From assembly GCF_016862635.1 (NCBI RefSeq), contig NZ_BONI01000060.1:1-61307 (forward strand): 61,307 bases of DNA, written 5' to 3'. The notes under the pieces are model-generated. The model did not search any database. It worked only from the letters and a program-made list of their open reading frames with translations, and was not told the DNA's origin. Both the position numbers and the translations under genes were made by a program. The stretch comes from Catellatospora coxensis (GTDB lineage Bacteria > Actinomycetota > Actinomycetes > Mycobacteriales > Micromonosporaceae). This document shows, in pieces, positions 1 through 7,545 of this stretch. Numbering within the stretch: position 1 is the first letter of the stretch; each line of letters opens with the position of its first letter.

Positions 1-1
1 C

Positions 2-730
2 GTCTCGGCCATCCACCGCCGCTCCGCCTCGGCGAAGCAGTGGATGGACAACATGCGCGCCCGGGCGACCGAGGGCGTCATCTTCGTGGCGTCGGCATTG
101 GAACCGCCGCTGCAGGCCGAACTGCGCCGCCTCAACATCCCCGTGGTCATCGTCGACCCGGCGGGGGTGTCGACGATGGACGCCCCGACGATCGGCGCGA
201 CCAACTGGGCCGGCGGCCTGCGCGCCACCGAATACCTCATCGGCCTCGGCCACACCCGCATCGGCTTCATCGCCGGACCGCCGCGCCTCATGTGCAGCCG
301 GGCCCGCCTGGACGGCTTCCGGGCCGGGCTGGAGTCCGCCGGGCTGCCCGTCGACGACAGCCTGTTCTACCAGGGCGACTTCTATCACGAGTCGGGTTAC
401 GCGGGCGGCACCGTGCTGCTGGACCAGGCCGACCCGCCGACCGCCATCTTCGCCTCCAGCGACCAGATGGCCCTGGGCGTGTACGAGGCGATCCGCCGCC
501 GCGGCCTGCGCGTCGCCGACGACGTCAGCGTCGTCGGCTTCGACGACCTGCCCGAGGTCCGCTGGTCCTCGCCACCGCTGACCAGCGTCCGGCAGCCCCT
601 CGCGGAGATGGGCATGGTCGCCGCGCGCACGCTGCTGCGCCTGGCCCAGCGCGAGAAGATCGAGAGCCCGCGCATCGAGCTGGCCACCGAGCTGGTCGTG
701 CGCGACAGCACCGCGCCGCCGCGCGCCTGA
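2..730 (+). CDS. LacI-family transcriptional regulator (5' end missing)
   Basis: Sugar-responsive repressor; only the ligand-binding (periplasmic-binding-protein-like) part is present because the reading frame is already open at base 2 and the DNA-binding headpiece lies outside the window. Typical LacI features are visible: GHTRIGFIAGPP in the first lobe, FASSDQMALGVYEAIRRRG, then DVSVVGFDDLPE and SSPPLTSVRQP near the C-terminus. It lies 208 bases upstream of and co-oriented with a secreted xylanase whose promoter holds a LacI-type palindrome, so it is the obvious candidate to control that gene, and perhaps its own. Inference only: inducer probably a xylo- or cello-oligosaccharide. Confidence 0.93.
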   Translation, partial: VSAIHRRSASAKQWMDNMRARATEGVIFVASALEPPLQAELRRLNIPVVIVDPAGVSTMDAPTIGATNWAGGLRATEYLIGLGHTRIGFIAGPPRLMCSRARLDGFRAGLESAGLPVDDSLFYQGDFYHESGYAGGTVLLDQADPPTAIFASSDQMALGVYEAIRRRGLRVADDVSVVGFDDLPEVRWSSPPLTSVRQPLAEMGMVAARTLLRLAQREKIESPRIELATELVVRDSTAPPRA

Positions 731-757
731 TCGCCGGCCGATAGTTTCCGGAAGTTA

Positions 758-801
758 TTGACTTACGGCGATGCTGGGGCGCAGGATTGGGAGCGCTTCC
801 A
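758..801 (+). promoter_or_regulatory. Xylanase promoter with CebR/LacI-like operator
   Basis: The segment 788-801 reads TGGGAGCGCTTCCA, one base away from the perfect palindrome TGGGAGCGCTCCCA that CebR/CelR-type LacI regulators bind in Streptomyces and Thermobifida. A possible -35 (TTGACT, 758-763) is followed after 18 bases by a weak -10 (CAGGAT, 782-787), which would put the operator across the transcription start, as expected for repression. A second short palindrome, TTCCGGAA at 746-753, lies just upstream of the -35 and might bind another regulator. Confidence 0.75.
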
Positions 802-938
802 TCGATGTGTGCCGTGTCCTACACCGAGTGTCCTCCACCGCCGGCGTCCCCTGCCCGGACCAGACGTCGCACCGTTCCACGCGGGAGAGGCCGCTCCAGG
901 CGCCGCACTGACGCTCCGCCATCATGAGGAGGACACCC

Positions 939-2939
939 ATGACGCCCCCACGCGTCCCCGTCCGCAGATCACGCCGCCGCCTCGTCCAGCTCGCCGTGGT
1001 GGCGCTGCTGTCGACGTTCGCGGTGCCGGTGCTGTCGGCCTCGCCCGCCAGCGCCTCCGGGCCCCTGCGCACCCACGCCGCGGCCCGCGGCAAGTTCATC
1101 GGCTTCGCGGCGGCCACCAGCCCGCTGGCCAACGAGGCCGCCTACCGCACCATCGCGCAGACCGAGTTCAACCAGATCACCGCTGAGAACGTGATGAAGT
1201 GGGACACCACCGAGTCGTCCGACAACAACTGGAACTTCAGCGGCGCGGACCAGATCGTCAACTTCGCCGTCGCGAACAACCAGCAGGTCCACGGGCACAC
1301 CCTGGTCTGGCACAGCCAGACCCCGGGCTGGGTGCAGGGCCTGGGCGCGACCGCGATGCGCACCGCGATGCAGGACCACATCGCCACGCTCGTCGGCCGG
1401 TACGCCAACAACGCGTCCGTGGTGTCGTGGGACGTGGTGAACGAGGTGTTCGACGAGAACGGCGGCTTCCGGTCCAGCTTCTGGTACAACACGCTGGGCC
1501 AGAGCTTCATCGCCGACGCGTTCCGCTACGCCCGCGCCGCCGATCCTGACGCGCGCCTGTGCATCAACGACTACAACGTCGAGGGCATCAACGCCAAGAG
1601 CACCGCGATGTACAACCTGGTCCAGTCGCTGCGGGCACAGAACGTGCCGGTCGACTGCGTCGGCTTCCAGGGCCACCTGGCCACGCAGTACGGCTTCCCG
1701 AGCGACCTGCAGCAGAACATGCAGCGCTTCGCGGCGCTGGGCGTGCAGGTCCGGGTAACCGAGCTCGACGTGCGCATCGTGATGCCGCGCAGCACGGCCA
1801 AGGACACCACCCAGGCGACGTACTACAGCAACGTGGTCAACGCGTGCATGGCCGTCACCGCCTGCGCGGGTGTCACCATCTGGGGCTTCACCGACAAGTA
1901 CTCCTGGGTCCCGGACACCTTCCCCAGCGAGGGCGCGGCGCTGCTCTACGATGCGAACTACCAGCAGAAACCGGCCTACACGGCGGTGCACAACGCGCTC
2001 GACAACGGCACGAGCGACACCCAGGCCCCGAGCACGCCGAGCAGCCTGGCCGCCTCGGGGATCACGTCGAGCAGCGTGAACCTGTCCTGGACCGCGTCCA
2101 CGGACAACGTGGGCGTGGCCGGGTACGACATCCTGCGCGCGCCGGGCACCTCGGGCGGCTCGTTCGCGCAGGTCGGCACGTCGACCACGGCGTCGTTCAG
2201 CAACACGGGCCTGTCGGCGAACACGTCGTACCGGTACCAGGTCCGCGCCCGTGACGCGGCCGGCAACGTCTCCGCGGTGTCGAACACGGTCACGGTCACC
2301 ACGACCGGCGGCGGCACCGGCGACACCCAGGCCCCGAGCACGCCGGGCAACCTCGCCGCGTCGGGCACCACGTCCAGCAGCACCAACCTGTCCTGGACCG
2401 CGTCCACCGACGACGTCGGGGTCACCGGATACGACATCCTGCGCGCCCCCGGCACCTCCGGCGGCTCGTTCGCGCAGGTCGGCACGTCGACCACAGCGTC
2501 GTTCAGCAACACGGGCCTGTCGGCGAACACGTCGTACCGGTACCAGGTCCGCGCCCGTGACGCGGCCGGCAACGTCTCCGCGGTGTCCAACACCGTCACG
2601 GTGACCACGACCGGGGGCGGCACCGGCGGCGGCTGCTCGGTCACCGCGACCGTGCAGACGCAGTGGAACGGCGGCTACGTCATGCAGCCGATCACCGTCA
2701 CCAACACCGGCACCTCGGCGATCAGCAGCTGGACCGTCACGTTCACGCTGCCGCCCGGCCACACGCTCGTCGGCCAGTGGAACGGCGTGATCACCACCAG
2801 CGGCCAGACCGCGACGGCCAAGAACGCCGCCTACAACGGCAGCCTCGCGCCCGGTGCGAGCACCACGTTCGGGTTCCAGGTCGCCCGGCCCAGCGGCGAC
2901 AACAGCACGGCGAGCGGGTTCACCTGCGCCACGCCGTGA
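939..2939 (+). CDS. Secreted GH10 endo-1,4-beta-xylanase with two Fn3 modules and CBM2
   Basis: Hydrolyses xylan outside the cell. Order: signal peptide (about residues 1-40, Arg-rich n-region RRSRRR, cut near ASPASAS), GH10 domain (about 45-350) with acid/base Glu169 in WDVVNEVF and nucleophile Glu275 in VTELDVR, two near-identical Fn3 modules (about 360-563), and a C-terminal CBM2 with Trp residues in TQWNGGY, SSWTV and GQWNGV. An ATG at 924 is also in frame, but the ATG at 939 has AGGAGGA five bases upstream and is preferred. The upstream CebR-like operator and LacI gene suggest induction by plant-polysaccharide breakdown products. A strong hairpin follows the stop. Confidence 0.95.
   Translation: MTPPRVPVRRSRRRLVQLAVVALLSTFAVPVLSASPASASGPLRTHAAARGKFIGFAAATSPLANEAAYRTIAQTEFNQITAENVMKWDTTESSDNNWNFSGADQIVNFAVANNQQVHGHTLVWHSQTPGWVQGLGATAMRTAMQDHIATLVGRYANNASVVSWDVVNEVFDENGGFRSSFWYNTLGQSFIADAFRYARAADPDARLCINDYNVEGINAKSTAMYNLVQSLRAQNVPVDCVGFQGHLATQYGFPSDLQQNMQRFAALGVQVRVTELDVRIVMPRSTAKDTTQATYYSNVVNACMAVTACAGVTIWGFTDKYSWVPDTFPSEGAALLYDANYQQKPAYTAVHNALDNGTSDTQAPSTPSSLAASGITSSSVNLSWTASTDNVGVAGYDILRAPGTSGGSFAQVGTSTTASFSNTGLSANTSYRYQVRARDAAGNVSAVSNTVTVTTTGGGTGDTQAPSTPGNLAASGTTSSSTNLSWTASTDDVGVTGYDILRAPGTSGGSFAQVGTSTTASFSNTGLSANTSYRYQVRARDAAGNVSAVSNTVTVTTTGGGTGGGCSVTATVQTQWNGGYVMQPITVTNTGTSAISSWTVTFTLPPGHTLVGQWNGVITTSGQTATAKNAAYNGSLAPGASTTFGFQVARPSGDNSTASGFTCATP
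2016..2627 (+). repeat. Tandem duplication of an Fn3 module inside the xylanase gene
   Basis: Two 306-bp units (2016-2321 and 2322-2627) encode 102 residues each and differ at only six positions, all in the first 40 residues. The second halves are nearly identical at the DNA level too, including silent sites, which points to recent duplication or gene conversion. Confidence 0.9.
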
Positions 2940-2947
2940 CGACCCCC

Positions 2948-2980
2948 GGCTCACGGCTCCCTCCCTTCGGGCCGTGAGCC
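2948..2980 (+). terminator. Hairpin terminator after the xylanase gene
   Basis: GGCTCACGGC (2948-2957) pairs perfectly with GCCGTGAGCC (2971-2980) around a 13-base loop, nine bases after the stop codon. No U-tract follows, which is usual in high-GC actinobacteria. Confidence 0.75.
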
Positions 2981-3029
2981 ACCCTCGACGGGCTGCTCGG
3001 CGGCGCGGGCAGCCCGTCCCTTACTGATC

Positions 3030-3088
3030 GACGTTGGCCTATCTCATCGAGTTCGATCTTCGGAAACTCGATGAGATAGGCCAACGTC
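3030..3088. repeat. 59-bp palindromic element, copy 1
   Basis: A perfect 24-base inverted repeat (3030-3053 with 3065-3088) surrounds an 11-base centre. The arms begin GACGTTGGCCTATC and end with its complement. A homologous element of exactly the same length lies at 56754-56812, also just after a gene end. It sits between the xylanase terminator and the ribosome binding site of the MaoC gene. It could be a mobile palindromic unit (REP or MITE-like) or an RNA hairpin. Confidence 0.85.
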
Positions 3089-3165
3089 TACGCCACGACG
3101 GTTCGCCGAGGCGGTTACGCAGCCGACTAGGATCACCCGGACCAGCCGTGATCCGGAGGTATGCC

Positions 3166-3621
3166 GTGAGAGTGTTCAGTTCCGCCGCCGAGCTGACCGA
3201 GGCCGTCGGGCAGAGCATCGGGCCCGGCCCGTGGCACCCTGTCGAGCAGGCCCGGGTCGACACGTTCGCCGACGCGACCGGCGACCACCAGTGGATCCAC
3301 ACCGAGCCGGCGCGCGCCGCGGCCGGGCCGTTCGGCGGGACCATCGCGCACGGATACCTCACCCTGTCGCTGCTGCCGCTGCTGGTACGCGACCTGTACC
3401 GGTTCGAGGGCGCGCGGATGGTCGTCAACTACGGGCTGAACAAGGTGCGCTTCCCGGCGCCCGTGCCGGTGGGGGCGTCGGTGCGGTTGTCGGCGTCCCT
3501 CGCCTCCGTCGAGGAGGTCCCCGGCGGGGTGCAGGTCACCGCCCGGATGACGATCGAGACCGACCGCTCTGACAAGCCCTGCTGCGTCGCCGAGACCGTG
3601 ACCAGGGTGTTCTTCTCGTGA
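3166..3621 (+). CDS. MaoC-family (hotdog-fold) dehydratase
   Basis: 151-residue MaoC-like protein; relatives are (R)-specific enoyl-CoA hydratases acting on acyl-CoA in the cytoplasm. The hydratase motif is present: VDTFADATGDHQWIH (Asp and His catalytic in the family), followed by FGGTIAHGYLTLSLLP. The length fits a single-hotdog MaoC protein. The GTG at 3166 is chosen because GGAGGT lies five bases upstream; earlier in-frame codons would run through the palindrome at 3030-3088. The stop overlaps the next start (GTGA), so the Nudix gene is translationally coupled. The physiological substrate cannot be read from the sequence. Confidence 0.9.
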   Translation: MRVFSSAAELTEAVGQSIGPGPWHPVEQARVDTFADATGDHQWIHTEPARAAAGPFGGTIAHGYLTLSLLPLLVRDLYRFEGARMVVNYGLNKVRFPAPVPVGASVRLSASLASVEEVPGGVQVTARMTIETDRSDKPCCVAETVTRVFFS

Positions 3622-4049
3622 AGCGGGTGGGCAAGGTCGTCGCGTACATCGTGCGCGACGGGCGGGTCGTGGTGTTCGCGCACGGCGACCACGACACCCT
3701 CGCGCTGGCCGGGCTGCAGGTGCCCGCCGGCACGATCCAGCCCGGTGAGCTGCCCGAGGACGCGGTGCTGCGGGAGGCGTACGAGGAGACCGGGCTCGCC
3801 GGCCTGCGCCTGATCCGCTACCTGGGCGTCGGCGAGTACGACGCGCGCCCCGCCCACGACGCCGTGCACGTGCGCCACTTCTACGAGCTGGCCGTCGACG
3901 CCGACGAGGTCCCCGAATGCTGGACGGCGTACGAGACCGGCGACGGCGTCCACGAACCGATCCGCTTCGACCTGCACTGGATGCCGCTGGACCAGGCGCA
4001 CGTGGTCGCGTTCGGCCAGGGCTCCCACCTGGGCCGCCTGTTCGACTGA
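3618..4049 (+). CDS. Nudix hydrolase
   Basis: 143-residue Nudix-family pyrophosphohydrolase that would cleave an X-linked nucleoside diphosphate with Mg2+. The full Nudix box is present at about residues 37-59: G then five residues, E, and the run LREAYEETGL. The GTG start overlaps the stop of the MaoC gene by four bases. The stop lies directly beside the stop of the convergent gene at 4051. Substrate unknown; pairing with MaoC hints at CoA-related clean-up but this is inference. Confidence 0.9.
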   Translation: MKRVGKVVAYIVRDGRVVVFAHGDHDTLALAGLQVPAGTIQPGELPEDAVLREAYEETGLAGLRLIRYLGVGEYDARPAHDAVHVRHFYELAVDADEVPECWTAYETGDGVHEPIRFDLHWMPLDQAHVVAFGQGSHLGRLFD

Positions 4050-4050
4050 G

Positions 4051-5181
4051 TCACCGGGACGGCGCGCGCCGCCAGACGTGCAGGTCGAAGCCGTCGCGGG
4101 TCACCCAGTGCCCGCCGCCGACGCCGAGCGGATGGTCCCGCACGGGGTGCGGGTAGCTGATCGGGCCCTCGCCGCTCAGCGTGGCGACGTCGACGAGCCA
4201 GTGCCGCACCGGGTCCTCGCCGTAGCCCACGCTCGTGGCCGCGGCCATGACCCGGTCGTCGAGGAAGCCGTGGTCCATGAGATCCCAGCCGCGGCGCCCG
4301 ATGTCGGCCGCCGGATCGCCGTACGGCGGCAGGTCGGCGAACAGGATCCCGGTGACCGTGCCGTCCGGATGCCGGTGCACGGCGAGTTGCTCGCCAGCCG
4401 CGTGGTCGATGGTGACGAACCGCTTCCCGTCCGGTGAAGCGCCGACCAGCACGTGTGCGTCGTCGCCGAAGCGCCGCACGTCGAGGCCGCCCTCGTGCAG
4501 CCGACCCCAGAGCAGCGGTGCGCCGTCCTGCCCCTCGCCGACGCCGAGTCCCATCACCGCCGGGTCGGGGTGGGGGACGTGGTGGGAGCCGGCCGCGTAG
4601 GTGCCGGTCGCCGCGCGGGCGAGCACCCGCCCGTCGGCGGCGGCGAGCACCAGCCAGGTCTCGTGGCTCGCTCGCGGGTCGTCTTCCGTGGACCGGTCGT
4701 CGGCGGGCAGCGGGCCGCGGACGTGCGCCCACACCGTCGTGCCGTCGTGGCCGACCCAGCTCGATCCACCGTCGGGGTAGCGGTGCTCCCGGTCGCCGGC
4801 GTACTCCGCGTACGACTCGTGGTAACCCAGGCAGAGGCCCGCCCAGCAGGTGTGCCGGACCTCCCAGCGCAGCTGCCCGCTCGGCTCGACGGCCCGCACG
4901 GCGTGCACCCCGGGGAAGACCGCGAACGCCAGGTCGGGGCTCACCGCGACGGTCCCGCCGACGGCGCGCGGCCACGGGGCGGGGAACACCGCCGCGGGCG
5001 TCGGGTCGCCGGCGCGCAGCCGGCCGAGTTCGTACACCGCGATCTCCGCGTCCCGCCGCACCAGCACCAGCGGCTGGCGGCCCGGCCCGGTCAGCAGCCG
5101 CGGGGGATCGTCGACACCGGGCTCTCCCGGCACGCGCACGGACCCGACCAGCTCTGCCGTCACACCGTCCACGGCGCACAT
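4051..5181 (-). CDS. Hypothetical protein, beta-propeller-like
   Basis: 376-residue protein without signal peptide. It contains repeated short beta-rich segments such as VLVRRDAEIAVYEL, GHDGTTVWAHVRG, WLVLAAADGRVLARA and HVLVGASPDGKRFVTID, which look like WD40/YVTN-type propeller blades. No catalytic motif was recognised. The start is the ATG at 5181; the frame remains open further upstream but there runs into shadow sequence of the genes at 5225 and 5931. It is convergent with the Nudix gene, one base apart. The propeller reading is an inference from pattern, not a family assignment. Confidence 0.75.
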   Translation of the reverse strand: MCAVDGVTAELVGSVRVPGEPGVDDPPRLLTGPGRQPLVLVRRDAEIAVYELGRLRAGDPTPAAVFPAPWPRAVGGTVAVSPDLAFAVFPGVHAVRAVEPSGQLRWEVRHTCWAGLCLGYHESYAEYAGDREHRYPDGGSSWVGHDGTTVWAHVRGPLPADDRSTEDDPRASHETWLVLAAADGRVLARAATGTYAAGSHHVPHPDPAVMGLGVGEGQDGAPLLWGRLHEGGLDVRRFGDDAHVLVGASPDGKRFVTIDHAAGEQLAVHRHPDGTVTGILFADLPPYGDPAADIGRRGWDLMDHGFLDDRVMAAATSVGYGEDPVRHWLVDVATLSGEGPISYPHPVRDHPLGVGGGHWVTRDGFDLHVWRRAPSR

Positions 5182-5224
5182 GATCGCAGGCCGGTGGGAC
5201 ACCTTCCCGGTGGCCGCCCCGCGG

Positions 5225-5662
5225 TCAGTGCCAGCCGAGGCCGAGGAGCAGGTCGAGGAAGTCGGCGAGGCGCTGCGGGCCCCGGCAGACCAGCCGGTGC
5301 GCGATGTCGTCGCAGGCCCAGCGGGCCTCGAAGCCGCGCCAGGTGGTGCCCGCGCTGACCCGTACCCGGTGCGGGCCGAGGTTGATCCGGGCGATCTGCC
5401 GCTCCAGGCTGTCCTCGTCGAAGCCGAGCACGGAGTGCAGCTGGATCTCGGTGGCGCCCCGCCGGTAGGCGGTGAAGCGCTGGGTGGCGGTGCTGATCCG
5501 GCTGTCCGGATCGGCCGACCAGGCGGCGGGCAGCTCGGGCAGGCCCGGCCAGGCGTCGGCGGTGCGCCTGCCCCGTCCGGCCAGCAGCGTGGTGGTGGTC
5601 GACAGGCCGGTCGCGGCGTGACGCAGCGCGGCGGCCTGAGACGGGGGGACGGCAGCGAGCAC
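5225..5662 (-). CDS. Hypothetical protein
   Basis: 145-residue soluble protein with a GTG start and GGGAG about six bases upstream. It is not recognised. The C-terminal half (RINLGPHRVRVSAGTTWRG, then WACDDIAHRLVCRG) has an even mix of strands and helices and no transmembrane segment. It lies 43 bases upstream of the propeller-like gene in the same direction, so the two may be co-transcribed. Confidence 0.6.
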   Translation of the reverse strand: MLAAVPPSQAAALRHAATGLSTTTTLLAGRGRRTADAWPGLPELPAAWSADPDSRISTATQRFTAYRRGATEIQLHSVLGFDEDSLERQIARINLGPHRVRVSAGTTWRGFEARWACDDIAHRLVCRGPQRLADFLDLLLGLGWH

Positions 5663-5856
5663 GGTGACTCCCGGAGGTCGCGGCGTACGCGACTCGGGGT
5701 GGGGAGCGCGACGCGGTGGTGCGGCGGGGGTGGTCGCCGCGAGAGCCCGACGCTGCGCTCGTGCCTACAGTCCACACCACCGGACCTCACCCCGCCGCCG
5801 AAAGCCCACCCTTCGGGAAACCGGATTCCACCCCCGACCGCTGCCGCTTCCCGGTC

Positions 5857-5911
5857 GATCATGAAGTTATGGCGACGACACGCCGTCGAGCCGTGCCATA
5901 AGTTCATGATC
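5857..5911. repeat. 55-bp palindromic element in intergenic space
   Basis: GATCATGAAGTTATGGC (5857-5873) is matched by GCCATAAGTTCATGATC (5895-5911), a 17-base inverted repeat with one central mismatch. It occupies part of the 268-base gap 5663-5930; the rest shows no gene. Its AT-rich arms stand out from the GC-rich surroundings. It could be a terminator for the MauE-like gene or a dispersed palindrome of a third family. Confidence 0.75.
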
Positions 5912-5930
5912 AACGCGGAGGGGGGGTGGG

Positions 5931-6821
5931 TCAGGCGGGGGCTGGGGCTGGGGCTGGGGTGGGGCGGGTCCAGTCGGGGGTGGGGGTGTCGGGAGGGGAC
6001 TGGAGGCTGAGCAGGATCTGGCCGGTGGGTTCGTCGACCAGGACCACTCGCACCGCGGCGGGTTGGAAGCGCAGGCGGGGGACCGCGTACACGGCTGAGG
6101 CCTCCTGGCCGGCGTGGCGGGCGGTGAAGACGAGGATGCGCCAGTCGTCGTCGTCCCAGTGTTCGCGCAGGTCGGAGGTGAGCAGGGTGGCGGTCTCGCG
6201 CCATACCGGGCTGCGGTGCAGCTGCTCCACCGTGGAGGCCAGGGGCACGTCGAAGCCGCCCGCGGGCAGGGGTCGGGTCAGCCGGACCTTGAGCTGGCGC
6301 AGCGGGTCGAGCCAGTGCCGGTCCAGTTCGGGGGAGAGGGCGACCAGCAGGAGTGCCTCGGCCAGCAGCAGCGCGACGGCGGGCAGCGGCCGGGCCGACA
6401 GCGCCTCGGCCCAGCCCGCGGTCGCGGGTAGCGCGAGCAGGCTCGCGGCCAGCAGCGCGGCGGTGCGGGCGAAGGCGCGCCCGCGGATCGGGGTACGGGT
6501 CGCGGACAGGCAGCCGCACGACGACTCGGGCGCGGCGATCCGGGCGTAGGCGAGGTAGCCGGTGAAGCCGAGCGACAGCGCGGCGGCGGCCAGCGCCTCG
6601 GCGGGCAGCGCGGGCGGGGCCAGCAGGACCAGCGCGAGGGCCGCCTCCACCGCGCCGACCAGCCGGTACGCGGGCAGCGCGCGGGTGTCGCCGACGAGCC
6701 GGGCCAGCGCGCTGCGGCCGGCCGCCGCGGCGGCGAGCGGGGAGAGCAGCTTGAGCCGGGCCGACCAGAGCAGCACGAGGCCGAGCAGCAGCGGCTGCAG
6801 CGGCGCGATCCACGAGATCAT
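5931..6821 (-). CDS. MauE/DoxX-like membrane protein with C-terminal extension
   Basis: 296-residue integral membrane protein. The first ~175 residues have the pattern of the MauE family (related to DoxX and DsbD-type redox membrane proteins): a first helix LLLGLVLLWSARLKLLSP, a helix near 52-70, and a Cys-Gly-Cys motif (Cys102, Cys104) in APESSCGCLSA. The last ~110 residues are soluble, ending in a Pro/Ala tail, and are longer than usual for MauE. ATG at 6821 has GGAGG four bases upstream. MauE proteins support disulfide formation in exported partners; the two upstream genes encode a Cys-rich protein and a Tat substrate, making an exported disulfide-protein set likely (inference). Confidence 0.8.
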   Translation of the reverse strand: MISWIAPLQPLLLGLVLLWSARLKLLSPLAAAAAGRSALARLVGDTRALPAYRLVGAVEAALALVLLAPPALPAEALAAAALSLGFTGYLAYARIAAPESSCGCLSATRTPIRGRAFARTAALLAASLLALPATAGWAEALSARPLPAVALLLAEALLLVALSPELDRHWLDPLRQLKVRLTRPLPAGGFDVPLASTVEQLHRSPVWRETATLLTSDLREHWDDDDWRILVFTARHAGQEASAVYAVPRLRFQPAAVRVVLVDEPTGQILLSLQSPPDTPTPDWTRPTPAPAPAPA

Positions 6822-6925
6822 CGATCCTCCGGGGTGTCGAAGGGCGTCGTAGGGGAGGGGGCGGACGCTCGGGGGGTTGGAGCGTCCGCCCGGTTCGGCG
6901 GCGGCGCGGGGCGGCGCCGCCCGGT

Positions 6926-7528
6926 TCAGGCGGCCGCGTACACGGTCGCGATCTCGACCTCGTTGGTGTCGGGCACCCAGGCGCCGATGACCTGGACGTG
7001 CTTGCCGACGCGCAGCAGCGACATGTCGGCCACGGCGGGGGTGTCGTTGTAGCGGGCCGCGGAGGTGCCGGGCACCACGTGGCCGACGATGCGCTTGCCC
7101 TTGTGATCCAGGTGCAGCACGTTGCGGCCGATGGCGGCGATGTGGGCGTGCACGTTGACGATGTTGACCCACACCGAGTCCGCGGCCAGCGTGCCGTCGG
7201 GCAGGCGCAGGCCGCGGGCGTACAGGCCGTCGCCGACGGCGACCTGGTCGAACGTGGTGGGGCGCAGCTTCCAGACGCTGGTGCCGCCGGTGATCCGGAT
7301 GCGCCAGAGGGCCATGTCGGAGCCGGTGACGAACAGCATCCCGGCGCTGATGCCGGTGACGCGGCCCTCGGCGAAGTTCGGATCGGGTGCGCCGGGCTCG
7401 ACCGGCTGCGCGTCGGCGGCGAAGGCGGCCTCGGGCGCGAGCGAGCCGAGCGCGGTCGCGCCGGCCAGGGCGGCGCTGCCGACGACGGCGGAGGTGAGCA
7501 GGCGGCGACGGTCCACGGTCTCGGTCAT
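6926..7528 (-). CDS. Tat-exported protein, OB-fold/DUF5666-like
   Basis: 200-residue exported protein. The N-terminus has a twin-arginine signal (TVDRRRLLTSAVVG, then an Ala-rich core, cleavage near AAFAADAQ), so it should leave the cell folded through Tat. The mature part holds repeated beta segments (GRVTGISAGMLFVTG, VAVGDGLYARG, GKHVQVIGAWVPD) like those in DUF5666-type small barrels. It has no cysteine. It sits between the Cys-rich gene (17 bases upstream) and the MauE-like gene (104 bases downstream) on the same strand. Function unknown; a chaperoning or carrier role for the Cys-rich protein is speculation. Confidence 0.75.
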   Translation of the reverse strand: MTETVDRRRLLTSAVVGSAALAGATALGSLAPEAAFAADAQPVEPGAPDPNFAEGRVTGISAGMLFVTGSDMALWRIRITGGTSVWKLRPTTFDQVAVGDGLYARGLRLPDGTLAADSVWVNIVNVHAHIAAIGRNVLHLDHKGKRIVGHVVPGTSAARYNDTPAVADMSLLRVGKHVQVIGAWVPDTNEVEIATVYAAA

Positions 7529-7545
7529 GTCGGTTCCTTCCCGGC

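Noticed and set aside
969-2954. 661-codon open frame on the minus strand, antisense to the xylanase
   Set aside because: Arg/Gly/Ala/Val-rich shadow of a high-GC gene; the plus strand encodes a complete GH10-Fn3-CBM2 protein.
3034-3165. Earlier start for the MaoC gene inside the 59-bp palindrome
   Set aside because: The resulting N-terminus is translated palindrome with no MaoC similarity, while GTG at 3166 has GGAGGT upstream.
5182-6813. Possible long N-terminal extension of the propeller-like protein (frame open to 6813)
   Set aside because: Pro/Arg-rich shadow sequence overlapping two better supported genes; the ATG at 5181 gives a compact protein.
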